A stretch of DNA of 64,000 bases from Alphaproteobacteria bacterium. GTDB lineage: Bacteria > Pseudomonadota > Alphaproteobacteria > TMED109. Under the pieces are notes generated by a model. The model was not told the origin of the DNA. It searched no databases and saw only the letters and a list, made by a program, of their open reading frames with translations. Location of the stretch: the NCBI GenBank assembly GCA_022825705.1, contig JAJDWH010000024.1, positions 124,001 to 188,000 on the forward strand, in the 5' to 3' direction. The translations under genes were made by a program, and so were the position numbers. The stretch's first letter is position 1. Every line of letters begins with the position of its first letter. Below are positions 10,288-18,752 of this stretch, piece by piece.

Positions 10288-12324
10288 TCAGCGTTCGCGC
10301 TCCTCCTTACGGGCCTCGGCGCGCGCCTGCACGATGTCGTTCGCAACCTTCCCGGTCAGTTCGTTCAGGTGATCGAAGTCCGCATGGTAGGTCCCGACTC
10401 CTTGGCTGAGCGAGCGAAGTTCGATGATCAGGTCATGCAGTTCCGACTGGGGCATGTGAGCCTGGAGCGAATCCCAGCCATTCCAACCCTCCTTGGGTTC
10501 GAAGCCAAGAATCTGGCCACGACGGACACTGATCAAGGCATGCACTTTGTTGGTGTACTCCGACGGAACGTCGATCGTTACCTTGGCAATTGGCTCGAGC
10601 AGCACTGGCGCGCACTTCGGCATGCCTTCGGTCATCGCCACGCGCGCAGCCAACTTGAATGACATTTCGTTGCTGTCAACGGAGTGGAACTGGCCATCGG
10701 TCAGCGTCACTGCGAAGTCGACGACGGGGAAGCCCAGTGGTCCCTCGGTTGCAAATTCCTTGATACCGGTTTCCACGGCCGGGATGTATTGACGGGGTAC
10801 CGAACCGCCAACGATCTTGTCCGCAAATTCGAATCCGCTTCCACGGGGGCGTGGCGCAATATCGACGACGACGTCGCCAAACATGCCGTGGCCGCCCGTC
10901 TGGCGCTTGAAGCGACCGTGCTGGGTCACCGGTTTCCGAATCGTTTCCTTGTACGGAACGCTCGGTCGGTTCGACGTTGCCGTGACGTTGTACTTGGTCC
11001 GGAGTTTGTCCAAGGCGATTTGTAGATGGATGTCCCCTTGACCCAGGAGCACCAGTTCGTGGGTGTCTTCGTTCTGTAGGTACGTGAGTGAGGGGTCCTC
11101 TTCATTGAGGCGTTGCAGTCCGCCGGTAAGCTTGACCTCATCACTTCGATTTTCAGGCGTGATGGCGAGACCGTAGACAGCCGACAACGGCTCGGGCCAA
11201 TTCGACGCGTCAGCCGAAGCCGCACCAGCACTCAAGACGTGACCGGTACGCACGGTCTCCATGCGACCGAGACCGACGACATCGCCGAAGGCGGCTTTCG
11301 AGATCTTTTCCGCTTGACTACCAACCATCACCTGCAAGCTTCCGATCCTGGTCCCGCCCAGGGTCTGGCCGTCAGAGACCTCGCCGCTCCACACCCGCGC
11401 CAACGAAATTTTTCCACTGTGCTGGGCATGAAAAGTCTTGAAGACCTGCACCGCGGCTTCGCCGTCGGGTTCAAAGCCGAGATCGGCGGCACGTTTTTCA
11501 GGTGGGGGAGCGTCGTGGCGAAGTGCCTTCAGCATCCTGCGTACGCCGTGGCTCCGTTCAGCAGACCCGAAGAACACCGGGACGATGTCTCCGTCCTGCA
11601 TGATCTTGGCAGCCTTTTCGTAAACCTCTTCGGCTTCCGGGATCTCTTCCTCCAGCATTTTCTCAAGTATGGCGTCATCGAAATCGACCAGTACCTCCAG
11701 CATTTCCTCGCGAGCAATCGTGATCTCGTCGGACAGCTCTTCCGGGAACTCGATCTCCTCGGACTCTTTCCCGTCGACATACGAGTAGGCCCGCCGACTT
11801 GCGAGATCGACGTAGCCAACAACCGTGTCGCCGTCCGCAATCGGGTACTCCCGGAGGAACATCGGCGTGCCCGCTGCCTCCTTCAGTGCGGCGACCACGT
11901 CAGGAATCGATTCGGTCAAGGTGTCGACCTTGTTGATGAACACCATGTAGGGAACTCCGCGAGCCCGCAGAGCCTGAATGACGGGTGTCAGCGTGAGGAC
12001 CCGACTGACCGAGGGTTCGATTACCAGCACGGCGACGTCCGCAACGTGGAGAGCGTTCAGGGTCTCCTGCACCAACTCAATCGAACCGGGGCAATCGAGC
12101 ACGGTCCAGTCATCGCCCAGGTACGTCATGCGCGCCGGGGTGACTTCGGTACTCATGCTCCGCGCCCGCGCCTCTTCAGACGAATCGCCGACCGATGTTC
12201 CGTCCTTCACCGACCCCCGACGGTTGATGGCTCCCGTTGCAAAGAGAAAGCTCTCAAGAAGGGTCGTTTTGCCGCTGAGATAAGGGCCGACCAATGCGGC
12301 ACAGCGGGCTCGATCAGACGCCAT
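10288..12324 (-). CDS. EF-G-like translational GTPase paralogue
   Basis: A 678-residue EF-G homologue distinct from the canonical fusA at 33750. It keeps all five EF-G domains, the G4 motif NKVD and a G3-like DCPG, but its P-loop reads GPYLSGKTTL instead of AHIDAGKTT and its switch I lacks the RGITI consensus. Domain III/IV blocks such as QTGGHGMFGDVVVDI and SVRRGQILGFEP are recognisable. The role is unknown; related EF-G2-type proteins are thought to act in specialised translocation or recycling. The ATG at 12324 is favoured because similarity begins there. It is transcribed alone, convergent with the desulfurase gene. Confidence 0.88.
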   Translation of the reverse strand: MASDRARCAALVGPYLSGKTTLLESFLFATGAINRRGSVKDGTSVGDSSEEARARSMSTEVTPARMTYLGDDWTVLDCPGSIELVQETLNALHVADVAVLVIEPSVSRVLTLTPVIQALRARGVPYMVFINKVDTLTESIPDVVAALKEAAGTPMFLREYPIADGDTVVGYVDLASRRAYSYVDGKESEEIEFPEELSDEITIAREEMLEVLVDFDDAILEKMLEEEIPEAEEVYEKAAKIMQDGDIVPVFFGSAERSHGVRRMLKALRHDAPPPEKRAADLGFEPDGEAAVQVFKTFHAQHSGKISLARVWSGEVSDGQTLGGTRIGSLQVMVGSQAEKISKAAFGDVVGLGRMETVRTGHVLSAGAASADASNWPEPLSAVYGLAITPENRSDEVKLTGGLQRLNEEDPSLTYLQNEDTHELVLLGQGDIHLQIALDKLRTKYNVTATSNRPSVPYKETIRKPVTQHGRFKRQTGGHGMFGDVVVDIAPRPRGSGFEFADKIVGGSVPRQYIPAVETGIKEFATEGPLGFPVVDFAVTLTDGQFHSVDSNEMSFKLAARVAMTEGMPKCAPVLLEPIAKVTIDVPSEYTNKVHALISVRRGQILGFEPKEGWNGWDSLQAHMPQSELHDLIIELRSLSQGVGTYHADFDHLNELTGKVANDIVQARAEARKEERER

Positions 12325-12711
12325 ACAGTTTCTCCAGTGCTGCGGTTGCATCCTTTGTCGCGGCGGCATTGGTGGGTGCCCCAAGGATCAGCCCGACAGC
12401 GCTTCGCGAATCCGGTCATTGTTGCCGCATAGGTACAGGCAATCAATGGATTGGGAAACGCTGCGTCGGCCGCCCCCAGGCGGAACGGACCGGTTCTCAG
12501 AAACCGTTCTCGGAGAAGAGTAGCCCCCAGGGGTCGCCGGGCCCTGGTTCGGGCCTTGCCGACGTCATCCTGTTCGTGGCATCGCTGTCCTTCGAACCCG
12601 GTGGGCTGCGTGTGTGCCCCGGTCGGTTTCCGAAGAGCATCGAAACGTTGACGCGGTGGTGCTCGTAGTCCGGGGACGGAAGTCGAGATCGTCCCGCAAG
12701 CGCACCTCCCG
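12325..12711. other. 387-bp intergenic region without a recognisable gene
   Basis: It lies between the start of the EF-G paralogue and the end of the epoxide-hydrolase-like gene, both on the minus strand, so it should hold the EF-G paralogue's promoter and the end of the preceding operon. A short inverted repeat, CCAGGG (12527-12532) with CCCTGG (12542-12547), could form a hairpin. Open frames here are short and match nothing recognised. Confidence 0.5.
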
Positions 12712-13809
12712 TCAGGTGGTCTCCAGAAACTGCTGCACGGCCGTCACCGTGGCGTCGGGCCGTTCCTGCTGGACCCAATGGCCCGCGCCCTCGATGAGGT
12801 GGACGGCGCGCATGTCGGCGCAGGCCGTTGTCTGCATCCGGTCAAACGCTCCCGGCGCCTGATGCACACCCCAGTCCGCGGCGCCCGCGATGAAGGCGGC
12901 CGGCACCTGTACGGCGGCGCCGGCGTAGAGCCTCAACTCGTCGAGATGAGCGGGGTCGAGCATGACCCGGTACCAGTTCAGGCCCCCCTGAAACCCGGTT
13001 CGGGCGAACTCGGCCGCGTACACGGCAAGCTCGTCATCGGTGAGCCAGGCAGCTTCCTGGGGCGGTGCGTGGCGGGCGACGGTGGCCGCCATGGTTTCGT
13101 GGTAGTCCATCACGTAGTAGGTGGGAAGCTTGGCCAGTTCCCCTGCCGTCCACGCCTGCAGCGGATGCGGGCGGTTGTCCGGCCAGTCGGCGCTCTTGTG
13201 GTGCGAGTAGGCGCGGAGGAACGCGTGTAGGCCGGCCGGTGCCTCCCGCATGTCCCGGTCGGCCGCAGGCGTGGTGTAGTAGTACTGGTAATGCTTGCGC
13301 GGGCGAGCCAGCGCCTCGAGCGCGGGTTCTACCGCCACGACGGCAGGCGGTTTCCGACTCGCCGGAGCACCCCCGACGGGAGCGCTCATCAGGATCAGGC
13401 GGCGGAACAAATCGGGGCGGGCGAGCGCGCTGTAGTACGCCACCATAGCTCCGAAATCGTGGCCGATCACGGCCTCAAACGATTCGATTCCGACCGCCGA
13501 TCTGAGCCCTACGACATCCCTGACTAGGTTCAGGAAGCGATAGGGAACGAGGTCGTCTTCATAGTGGGCCGGCGCGACTGCGGTAGGGCCGTAGCCGCGC
13601 TGGTCAGGCGCCAGGACGTGATAGCCGGCATCGGCCAGCAGGACCATCGCCTTCCGCCAGCTGTAGGCGAGCTCCGGAAAACCATGCAGCAGCAGCAGGC
13701 TGGGATTGCCGGCCTCTCCGGCTTCCAGGAAGTGCATCTGTAGATCATTGCCGTTGTCCACGACCCGGGCTCGGATCGTGGCCGGAAGCGGTGCGTGGGG
13801 GTACGTCAC
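12712..13809 (-). CDS. Alpha/beta hydrolase, epoxide hydrolase type
   Basis: A 365-residue soluble hydrolase. The oxyanion motif is LLLHGFPELAYSWR, the nucleophile is the aspartate of IGHDFGAMVAY as in epoxide hydrolases and haloalkane dehalogenases, and the catalytic histidine lies in GAGHWVQQERP. The aspartate rather than serine elbow argues against an esterase. The GTG at 13809 is preceded by AAGGAG at good spacing and is preferred over the ATG at 13881. It lies 86 bp downstream of the acyl-CoA ligase on the same strand and may be the last gene of that operon. The substrate is unknown. Confidence 0.87.
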   Translation of the reverse strand: MTYPHAPLPATIRARVVDNGNDLQMHFLEAGEAGNPSLLLLHGFPELAYSWRKAMVLLADAGYHVLAPDQRGYGPTAVAPAHYEDDLVPYRFLNLVRDVVGLRSAVGIESFEAVIGHDFGAMVAYYSALARPDLFRRLILMSAPVGGAPASRKPPAVVAVEPALEALARPRKHYQYYYTTPAADRDMREAPAGLHAFLRAYSHHKSADWPDNRPHPLQAWTAGELAKLPTYYVMDYHETMAATVARHAPPQEAAWLTDDELAVYAAEFARTGFQGGLNWYRVMLDPAHLDELRLYAGAAVQVPAAFIAGAADWGVHQAPGAFDRMQTTACADMRAVHLIEGAGHWVQQERPDATVTAVQQFLETT

Positions 13810-13895
13810 GAGGGCTCCTTCGTGGTTGCGGGTGTTTCGCGGTCGCGGCGCGCCTGGCGATCGCTCGGCCGGGGCCCGCACCGCCTGCCTGCGTA

Positions 13896-15515
13896 TTACC
13901 GCACGGGTTCCGGGATCTCAGCCAAGGCGCGCGCGCGGAGGGACGACTTGACAATTTTTCCGTTCGCATTGCGCGGAAGCGGTTCGGCTTGCAGCGTGAA
14001 CGTCTCCGGGACCTTGTAGTCGGCAATCCGGGCCGCGACGAAATGCGTCAGTTCCTGGGCGGTGGGTTGGTCCGAGGCAACGGTAACGAAGGCATGTACC
14101 CGCTCGCCGAGAACCGGGCAGGGGCGGGCGACGACCGCCGCCTCCACCACGCCGGTGTGCTGGACCAGCAAGCCCTCCACCTCCGCCGAGTACACCTTGT
14201 ATCCAGCCCGGTTGATCATGTCCTTGCTGCGATCCAGCACCTCGACGTAGCCATCGGCATCGATTCTGCCGATATCGCCGGACCTCCAGCTGCCGTCGCC
14301 GAACGTATCCCGGTTGACTCCCGGAAGATTCCAGTAGCCCGGGACTACCATTGGACCTCCGATCCGGAGTTCACCCACGCTGCCCGGCGGCAGTTCCCGG
14401 CCCTCGTCGTCGCAAACGCGAACCTCCGCACAATGCATCGGGAGCCCGACGCTGTCGCGGCGGCGCACCGCGTCGGCGGCAGGCAGCAACGTTGCCGGGG
14501 AGGTGGTCTCGGTGGATCCGTACGCGTTCACCAGCTCCAGACCCGGAAGCCGGCGGTGGATCTCCTGTATCAGCGCGGGCGGCATGGGGGCCCCTCCGTA
14601 GGCGCCGATGCGAAAATGGGGGAGCGGGGCCGCGTCCAGTCCGCCGGAACGCAGCATCAGGTTGTACATCGCGGGCACCATGACGGTGTGGGTCACGCGT
14701 TCATCGCCGAGCAGACGGACGGCAGCATTTGCCTTGAATTCCCGTTGCACGACGACCGCGCCTGCACAGGCGAACATGGTCAGTATCTGGGCGACGAGAC
14801 CCGTAATGTGGGTGAACGGGACCGCCAGAAGCGTGCGTTCGACCTTGTCGCTGAGGCGCATTGCGCGGATGTAGTGGAGCACGCTGTGCGCAAGGTTGAA
14901 ATGGGTGATCATGGCGCCCTTGGGGCGGCCGGTGGTGCCTGAGGTGTACATCAGGAAGGTGAGGGTCTCTTCGTCGCCGAGCGGCGGCACCGGTTCACCG
15001 GTGGCAGCGGATGCGAACGTCTCGTGGTCGCCTTTGTCGGTCATGGGAAACACGTGGCGCAGGTCCGGTAGCCGTCGTTTGCCCGGGACCCGTGCCGCGA
15101 GCGCGTCATCCACGATGAGCGCGCGAGCGCCGCTATCGTTCAGCATGTAGTCGACTTCGTCGGTCTGCAGCCGATGGCCAAGCGGGACTGCGACGAATTC
15201 GGCACGGAGGCAGGCGACGACAGCAGCGATCGCCTCCCATCGATTGCCGGACCAGATGCCGACGCGGTCGCCGCGGGCCAGACCGACTCGGTGCATGGCG
15301 CCGACCATTCCTTCGGTGCGCCGCAGCAGTTCGGCGTAAGAGAGCCGTCGCGTGCCATCGATGACGGCGTCGCCGTCAGGATGGCGCGCGCCCGTGGCAC
15401 CGAGCATCGCGCCAATATTTCTCGGGCGCTCGGCAAAACAGGTGAGCGTGCGGCCGAAGTGGGTTTCGGTGGTCAGACCGCCGGGGTCCCGGGTCCACCA
15501 ACCCGGCCGGCTCAC
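13896..15515 (-). CDS. Acyl-CoA ligase (class I adenylate-forming enzyme)
   Basis: Activates a carboxylic acid to its CoA thioester through an acyl-adenylate. The AMP-binding loop is LMYTSGTTGRPKGAMITH (about residue 180), followed by NAYGSTETTSPA, the hinge GDIGRIDADGYVEVLDRSKD and the catalytic lysine in PRNANGKIVKSSL near the C-terminus. The GTG at 15515 overlaps the kinase gene stop by four bases (GTGA), implying translational coupling; the 539-residue length is normal. The genes before it encode a kinase and an acyl-CoA dehydrogenase, so it probably makes the CoA ester that they act on. The acid itself cannot be read from sequence. Confidence 0.93.
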   Translation of the reverse strand: MSRPGWWTRDPGGLTTETHFGRTLTCFAERPRNIGAMLGATGARHPDGDAVIDGTRRLSYAELLRRTEGMVGAMHRVGLARGDRVGIWSGNRWEAIAAVVACLRAEFVAVPLGHRLQTDEVDYMLNDSGARALIVDDALAARVPGKRRLPDLRHVFPMTDKGDHETFASAATGEPVPPLGDEETLTFLMYTSGTTGRPKGAMITHFNLAHSVLHYIRAMRLSDKVERTLLAVPFTHITGLVAQILTMFACAGAVVVQREFKANAAVRLLGDERVTHTVMVPAMYNLMLRSGGLDAAPLPHFRIGAYGGAPMPPALIQEIHRRLPGLELVNAYGSTETTSPATLLPAADAVRRRDSVGLPMHCAEVRVCDDEGRELPPGSVGELRIGGPMVVPGYWNLPGVNRDTFGDGSWRSGDIGRIDADGYVEVLDRSKDMINRAGYKVYSAEVEGLLVQHTGVVEAAVVARPCPVLGERVHAFVTVASDQPTAQELTHFVAARIADYKVPETFTLQAEPLPRNANGKIVKSSLRARALAEIPEPVR

Positions 15516-16555
15516 GAAGTCTCGCCGCAAACCAGCGACCAGGCCGTCCGCGCGTACGGAACCGTCTGTGCGCCCACTTCCGTGGCGTTGGAAGAACTTG
15601 CGTTGCCGCTGAGCCCGCGGGCCAGGACGCCTTCCGCGATTGCCGCAAACCGAAACATCGAAAAGGCCACGTAGAAATGGGGATCGATCGGTTCCCGCCC
15701 GGTTCGTCGGCAATAGTCGGCGACGTAGCTTGCCTGATCGGGGATGCCGTACTCGGTTGGCAGCCCCATGATGCCGTGGCGGATCGACTGCGGAATCTGG
15801 AAACCGGAAATGTTGTAGCCGAGATCGCCCAGTGGATGGCCGAGGGTCGAGAGTTCCCAATCCAGCACCCCGATCACCTCGGGCCGGTCCGGCGCAAAGA
15901 TCAGGTTTCCCAGGCGGTAATCGCCATGTACCACGCCGGTCTCATCGCCCGGCGGAATGTTGGCGGGGAGCCACTCGATCAACCGATCCATTTCCGGGAC
16001 CTCGCGCGTCCGGCTGAGTTCCCACTGCCGGGTCCACCGTGCGATCTGTCTGGCGAAGTAGTTTCCCGGGCGGCCGAAGTCGGCAAGCCCGGCAGCCTCG
16101 TGATCGACCAGGTGAATGGCCGCAAGCGTCCGATTCATCGCGTCATACAGCGCCGCCCTGTCCGCTGGCCCCACATCCGGGAGCATCGGGTCATCGAAGA
16201 CCCGGCCGCGCAGGCACTCCATCACATAGAACGGGGTACCGATGACGGAATCGTCGTCACAGAACAAGTACATCTCGGGTACCGGCACGCCCTGATCCCG
16301 GAGTGCGGCCTGCACGCGGAACTCGCGGTCGACGGCGTGCGCAGACGGAAGCAGGTCGCCCGGCGGCTTCTTCCGAAGTACCCAGATCGCCCCGTCCCCT
16401 TCAAGCGCGAAGGTCGGGTTGGACTGCCCGCCATGGAACTGCCGAATTCGGTCAAGAGCGGTGAACCCGGGCAGCCGGTCCGCCAGATATCCGGCCAGCG
16501 CGTCTTCGTCGAACTGGTGCGTCGCACGCACCTCGATCAAGCCCTCGACCGTCAT
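15512..16555 (-). CDS. APH-fold phosphotransferase, ACAD10/11 kinase-domain-like
   Basis: A 347-residue aminoglycoside-phosphotransferase-fold protein. It has FHGGQSNPTFAL in the nucleotide loop, VLRKKPPG containing the ATP lysine, the Brenner motif VHGDYRLGNLIF and the metal motif GVLDWELSTLGHPLGDLGY. These are the signatures of the kinase domain that in animals is fused to ACAD10/ACAD11 and in Pseudomonas exists as LvaA, which phosphorylates 4-hydroxyacyl-CoA. Here the dehydrogenase is a separate gene in the same operon. Its start overlaps the upstream membrane-protein stop (ATGA) and its stop overlaps the ligase start (GTGA). Substrate assignment is inference. Confidence 0.9.
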   Translation of the reverse strand: MTVEGLIEVRATHQFDEDALAGYLADRLPGFTALDRIRQFHGGQSNPTFALEGDGAIWVLRKKPPGDLLPSAHAVDREFRVQAALRDQGVPVPEMYLFCDDDSVIGTPFYVMECLRGRVFDDPMLPDVGPADRAALYDAMNRTLAAIHLVDHEAAGLADFGRPGNYFARQIARWTRQWELSRTREVPEMDRLIEWLPANIPPGDETGVVHGDYRLGNLIFAPDRPEVIGVLDWELSTLGHPLGDLGYNISGFQIPQSIRHGIMGLPTEYGIPDQASYVADYCRRTGREPIDPHFYVAFSMFRFAAIAEGVLARGLSGNASSSNATEVGAQTVPYARTAWSLVCGETS

Positions 16556-17196
16556 GACAAGGCCCGTTTCCGCGCCGCAAACGCGGCAAGTACCAAGGCC
16601 GCCGCGCCCAGCGAACCGGTCCAGATCCGGGTTCGTTCCACGATGGTTTCAGCCCGGTTTCGGCCCCGGCTGAGCGCACCCTCGACGCGCGACTGCGCCT
16701 GCAGCAGGACCTCGTCGAGGGCACGTGTCGATGCGCCGACCGAATCCAGCCGGGCCGAGTCGCCGGGCTCTTCGGCCAAAGCCTCGGCGCGGACCACGAC
16801 TTCGCTGACCGCCTGCGTTACCAGTTGGAAGTCGCCGGCAAAGGCCTCCCGCTCCTCCTCGGGGAGGATCGGACTTACTTCCGCGAGGTAGGTGCTCATG
16901 GCTCGGTTCTTCCGCTCGAGGGCGCGAGCCCCGTCGACGATCTCGCGCGCCGCCCCTGTATCGACACGCGTATTCGTCATCAGCAGCCGGTTCGCAACGC
17001 GATGGAAGGCGGCGTCCCTGTCGGCACGCTCGAGCGACAGTCCCTGGACGCGACTGAGCAGGCCGAGCCGCGCCTCGCTCTGGTGCGCAGCATCCTTGGC
17101 CAGCTGTGCCAGCGAATTACCGGCGATCCCCAGTGCGGCGAGCAGGGTCAGGATCGCCAGAGCTGCAAGATGATGGGCGCCGACACGTTGCCACAT
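16552..17196 (-). CDS. Membrane-anchored helical-bundle protein of unknown function
   Basis: Not a family I can name. The 214 residues start with a hydrophobic segment at about 10-30, continue with a roughly 160-residue, almost wholly helical charged region (long runs of Glu, Arg and Ala without Pro or Cys clusters), and end with a second hydrophobic segment at about 191-208 and a basic tail. This is the layout of a four-helix-bundle sensory domain between two membrane helices, as in chemoreceptors, but no HAMP or output domain follows. It sits between the acyl-CoA dehydrogenase (12 bp before it) and the kinase (overlapping by four bases), so it is part of the operon. Confidence 0.75.
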   Translation of the reverse strand: MWQRVGAHHLAALAILTLLAALGIAGNSLAQLAKDAAHQSEARLGLLSRVQGLSLERADRDAAFHRVANRLLMTNTRVDTGAAREIVDGARALERKNRAMSTYLAEVSPILPEEEREAFAGDFQLVTQAVSEVVVRAEALAEEPGDSARLDSVGASTRALDEVLLQAQSRVEGALSRGRNRAETIVERTRIWTGSLGAAALVLAAFAARKRALS

Positions 17197-17208
17197 GGTC
17201 AGGTGCGG

Positions 17209-18411
17209 TCAGTTGTAGCTTCGCAGTTCAAGCTTCGCGATCTGGTTGCGGTGCACCTCGTCCGGCCCGTCGGCGAGCCGCAGGGTCCGGGCATTGGCGT
17301 ACGCGTCGGCCAGCCCGAAGTCGCTCGTGACACCGCCACCCCCGTGCGCCTGGATCGCCCAATCGATCACCTTGCATGCCATGAGCGGCGTGGCAACCTT
17401 GATCATGGCGATGTCCTTGCGGGCTTCCTTGTTGCCCACGCTGTCCATCCGCCACGCCGCATGCAGCACCAGCAGTCGCGCCTGGTCAATCGCAATCCGC
17501 GATTCGGCGATGCGTTCTTGGGTGACGGTCTGCTCCGAGATCGGCCGGCCGAAGGTGACACGGGACTTCACGCGCTTGCACATCTTCTCGAGCGCCCGCT
17601 CGGCCAGGCCGATCAGCCGCATGCAGTGATGGATCCGACCCGGTCCAAGACGCCCCTGCGCGATTTCGAATCCGCGGCCTTCACCCAGCAACATGTTGTC
17701 GGCAGGCACGCGCACATCCTTGAAGATGACTTCGGCATGCCCGTGCGGCGCATCGTCGAAGCCGAATACCGGCAGGTGTCGGACGACTTCAACGCCGGGT
17801 GTGTCGCGGGGAACCAGCACCATCGACTGTTGCTTGTGGCGATCCGGATTCCCCGGATCGGTCTTGCCCATGACGATGAGGATCTTGCATCGTGGCGACA
17901 TTGCCCCCGACGTCCACCATTTGCGGCCGTTAATGGCGTATTCGTCCCCGGTGCGTTCGATCCGGCATTCGATGTTCGTGGCGTCCGAGGATGCCACCTC
18001 GGGTTCGGTCATCGCGAAGGCTGACCGGATGTCGCCTGCCAGCAGGGGTGCAAGCCATTGGTCTTTCTGGGCCTCGGTGCCGTAGCGGGCGAGCACCTCC
18101 ATGTTGCCGGTATCGGGCGCTGAACAGTTGAAGATTTCCGGGGCGTGCTCGGAGCGCCCCATGACTTCGCACAGCGGCGCGTACTCGAAGTTCGACAGGC
18201 CAGCTCCGTGTTCCGATTCGGGGAGAAACAAGTTCCAAAGGCCCTCCGACCGCGCCTTCTCCTTGAGCTTCTCCATCAAGGGTGGGTGGGCCCACCGGTC
18301 GCCCTCGGCGATCTGCGCCTCGATCTCTTCTTCGTTCGGATAGAAATTTGCATCCATGAACGTGTTCAGGCGTTCAAGCAGTTCGTTGGTACGGTCGGAG
18401 AATTGCAGCAT
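17209..18411 (-). CDS. Acyl-CoA dehydrogenase, ACAD10/11-like
   Basis: A 400-residue flavoprotein that oxidises acyl-CoA, passing electrons to ETF. The FAD/substrate segment [29 protein letters not shown] and the C-terminal [19 protein letters not shown] are typical of the ACAD10/11 branch, and [18 protein letters not shown] closes the protein. The ATG at 18411 has AGGAAG eight bases upstream. It is the first gene of an operon that continues with a membrane protein, the APH kinase and the ligase. In eukaryotic ACAD11 the kinase and dehydrogenase are one polypeptide that converts 4-hydroxy acids; the separated pair here likely does a comparable job. Confidence 0.92.
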   Translation of the reverse strand: MLQFSDRTNELLERLNTFMDANFYPNEEEIEAQIAEGDRWAHPPLMEKLKEKARSEGLWNLFLPESEHGAGLSNFEYAPLCEVMGRSEHAPEIFNCSAPDTGNMEVLARYGTEAQKDQWLAPLLAGDIRSAFAMTEPEVASSDATNIECRIERTGDEYAINGRKWWTSGAMSPRCKILIVMGKTDPGNPDRHKQQSMVLVPRDTPGVEVVRHLPVFGFDDAPHGHAEVIFKDVRVPADNMLLGEGRGFEIAQGRLGPGRIHHCMRLIGLAERALEKMCKRVKSRVTFGRPISEQTVTQERIAESRIAIDQARLLVLHAAWRMDSVGNKEARKDIAMIKVATPLMACKVIDWAIQAHGGGGVTSDFGLADAYANARTLRLADGPDEVHRNQIAKLELRSYN

Positions 18412-18752
18412 GGCGTCGAACTTCCTGTGCACTTGGCGGTCGCCGGAACGCTGGATCGTGGATGGCGACAAGCGATGGAGATGATTTTTCCATCGTAACC
18501 CAGTGACGCGGAAGCGTCACCGGATCACGACGCCCCGGGCTGGCGCCCAGGAGTCGATCGCGTGCGCCCGCGCGACCGGACTGGAACGCGGGTACCGGAT
18601 GCGGTGCGTTCGCGCGGCCTGACGGGGCGGAGCCCGACGGGCCATGTGACTAGACTTGAACGGGCGGCAAGGCGCCGGGTGAGCCGCCTTCAGCGACAAA
18701 CGGGCCGGCTCCAGCCGAGAACCGAGCAGGGCAACTGTCCGAGGTGCGCGGA
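18412..18752. other. 341-bp divergent intergenic region with an 18-bp palindrome
   Basis: It separates the divergent acyl-CoA dehydrogenase and FAD oxidoreductase genes, so both promoters should be here. The palindrome at 18503-18520 is described separately. No convincing small gene or RNA was found. Confidence 0.5.
18503..18520. promoter_or_regulatory. 18-bp palindrome, possible operator of the acyl-CoA dehydrogenase operon
   Basis: GTGACGC and GCGTCAC flank GGAA, a perfect 7-base inverted repeat about 90 bases upstream of the dehydrogenase ATG. Operators of TetR- or GntR-type regulators of fatty-acid operons have this size. A GNRA-type hairpin is the alternative reading. No regulator gene is adjacent. 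Confidence 0.45.

Noticed and set aside
11113..12432. 439-codon plus-strand frame opposite the EF-G paralogue
   Set aside because: The opposite strand encodes a clear EF-G homologue; this frame has no motif.
12580..12610. TTCGAAC resembling a tRNA T loop in the intergenic region
   Set aside because: The flanking bases do not form a T stem, and no anticodon or acceptor arm is found.
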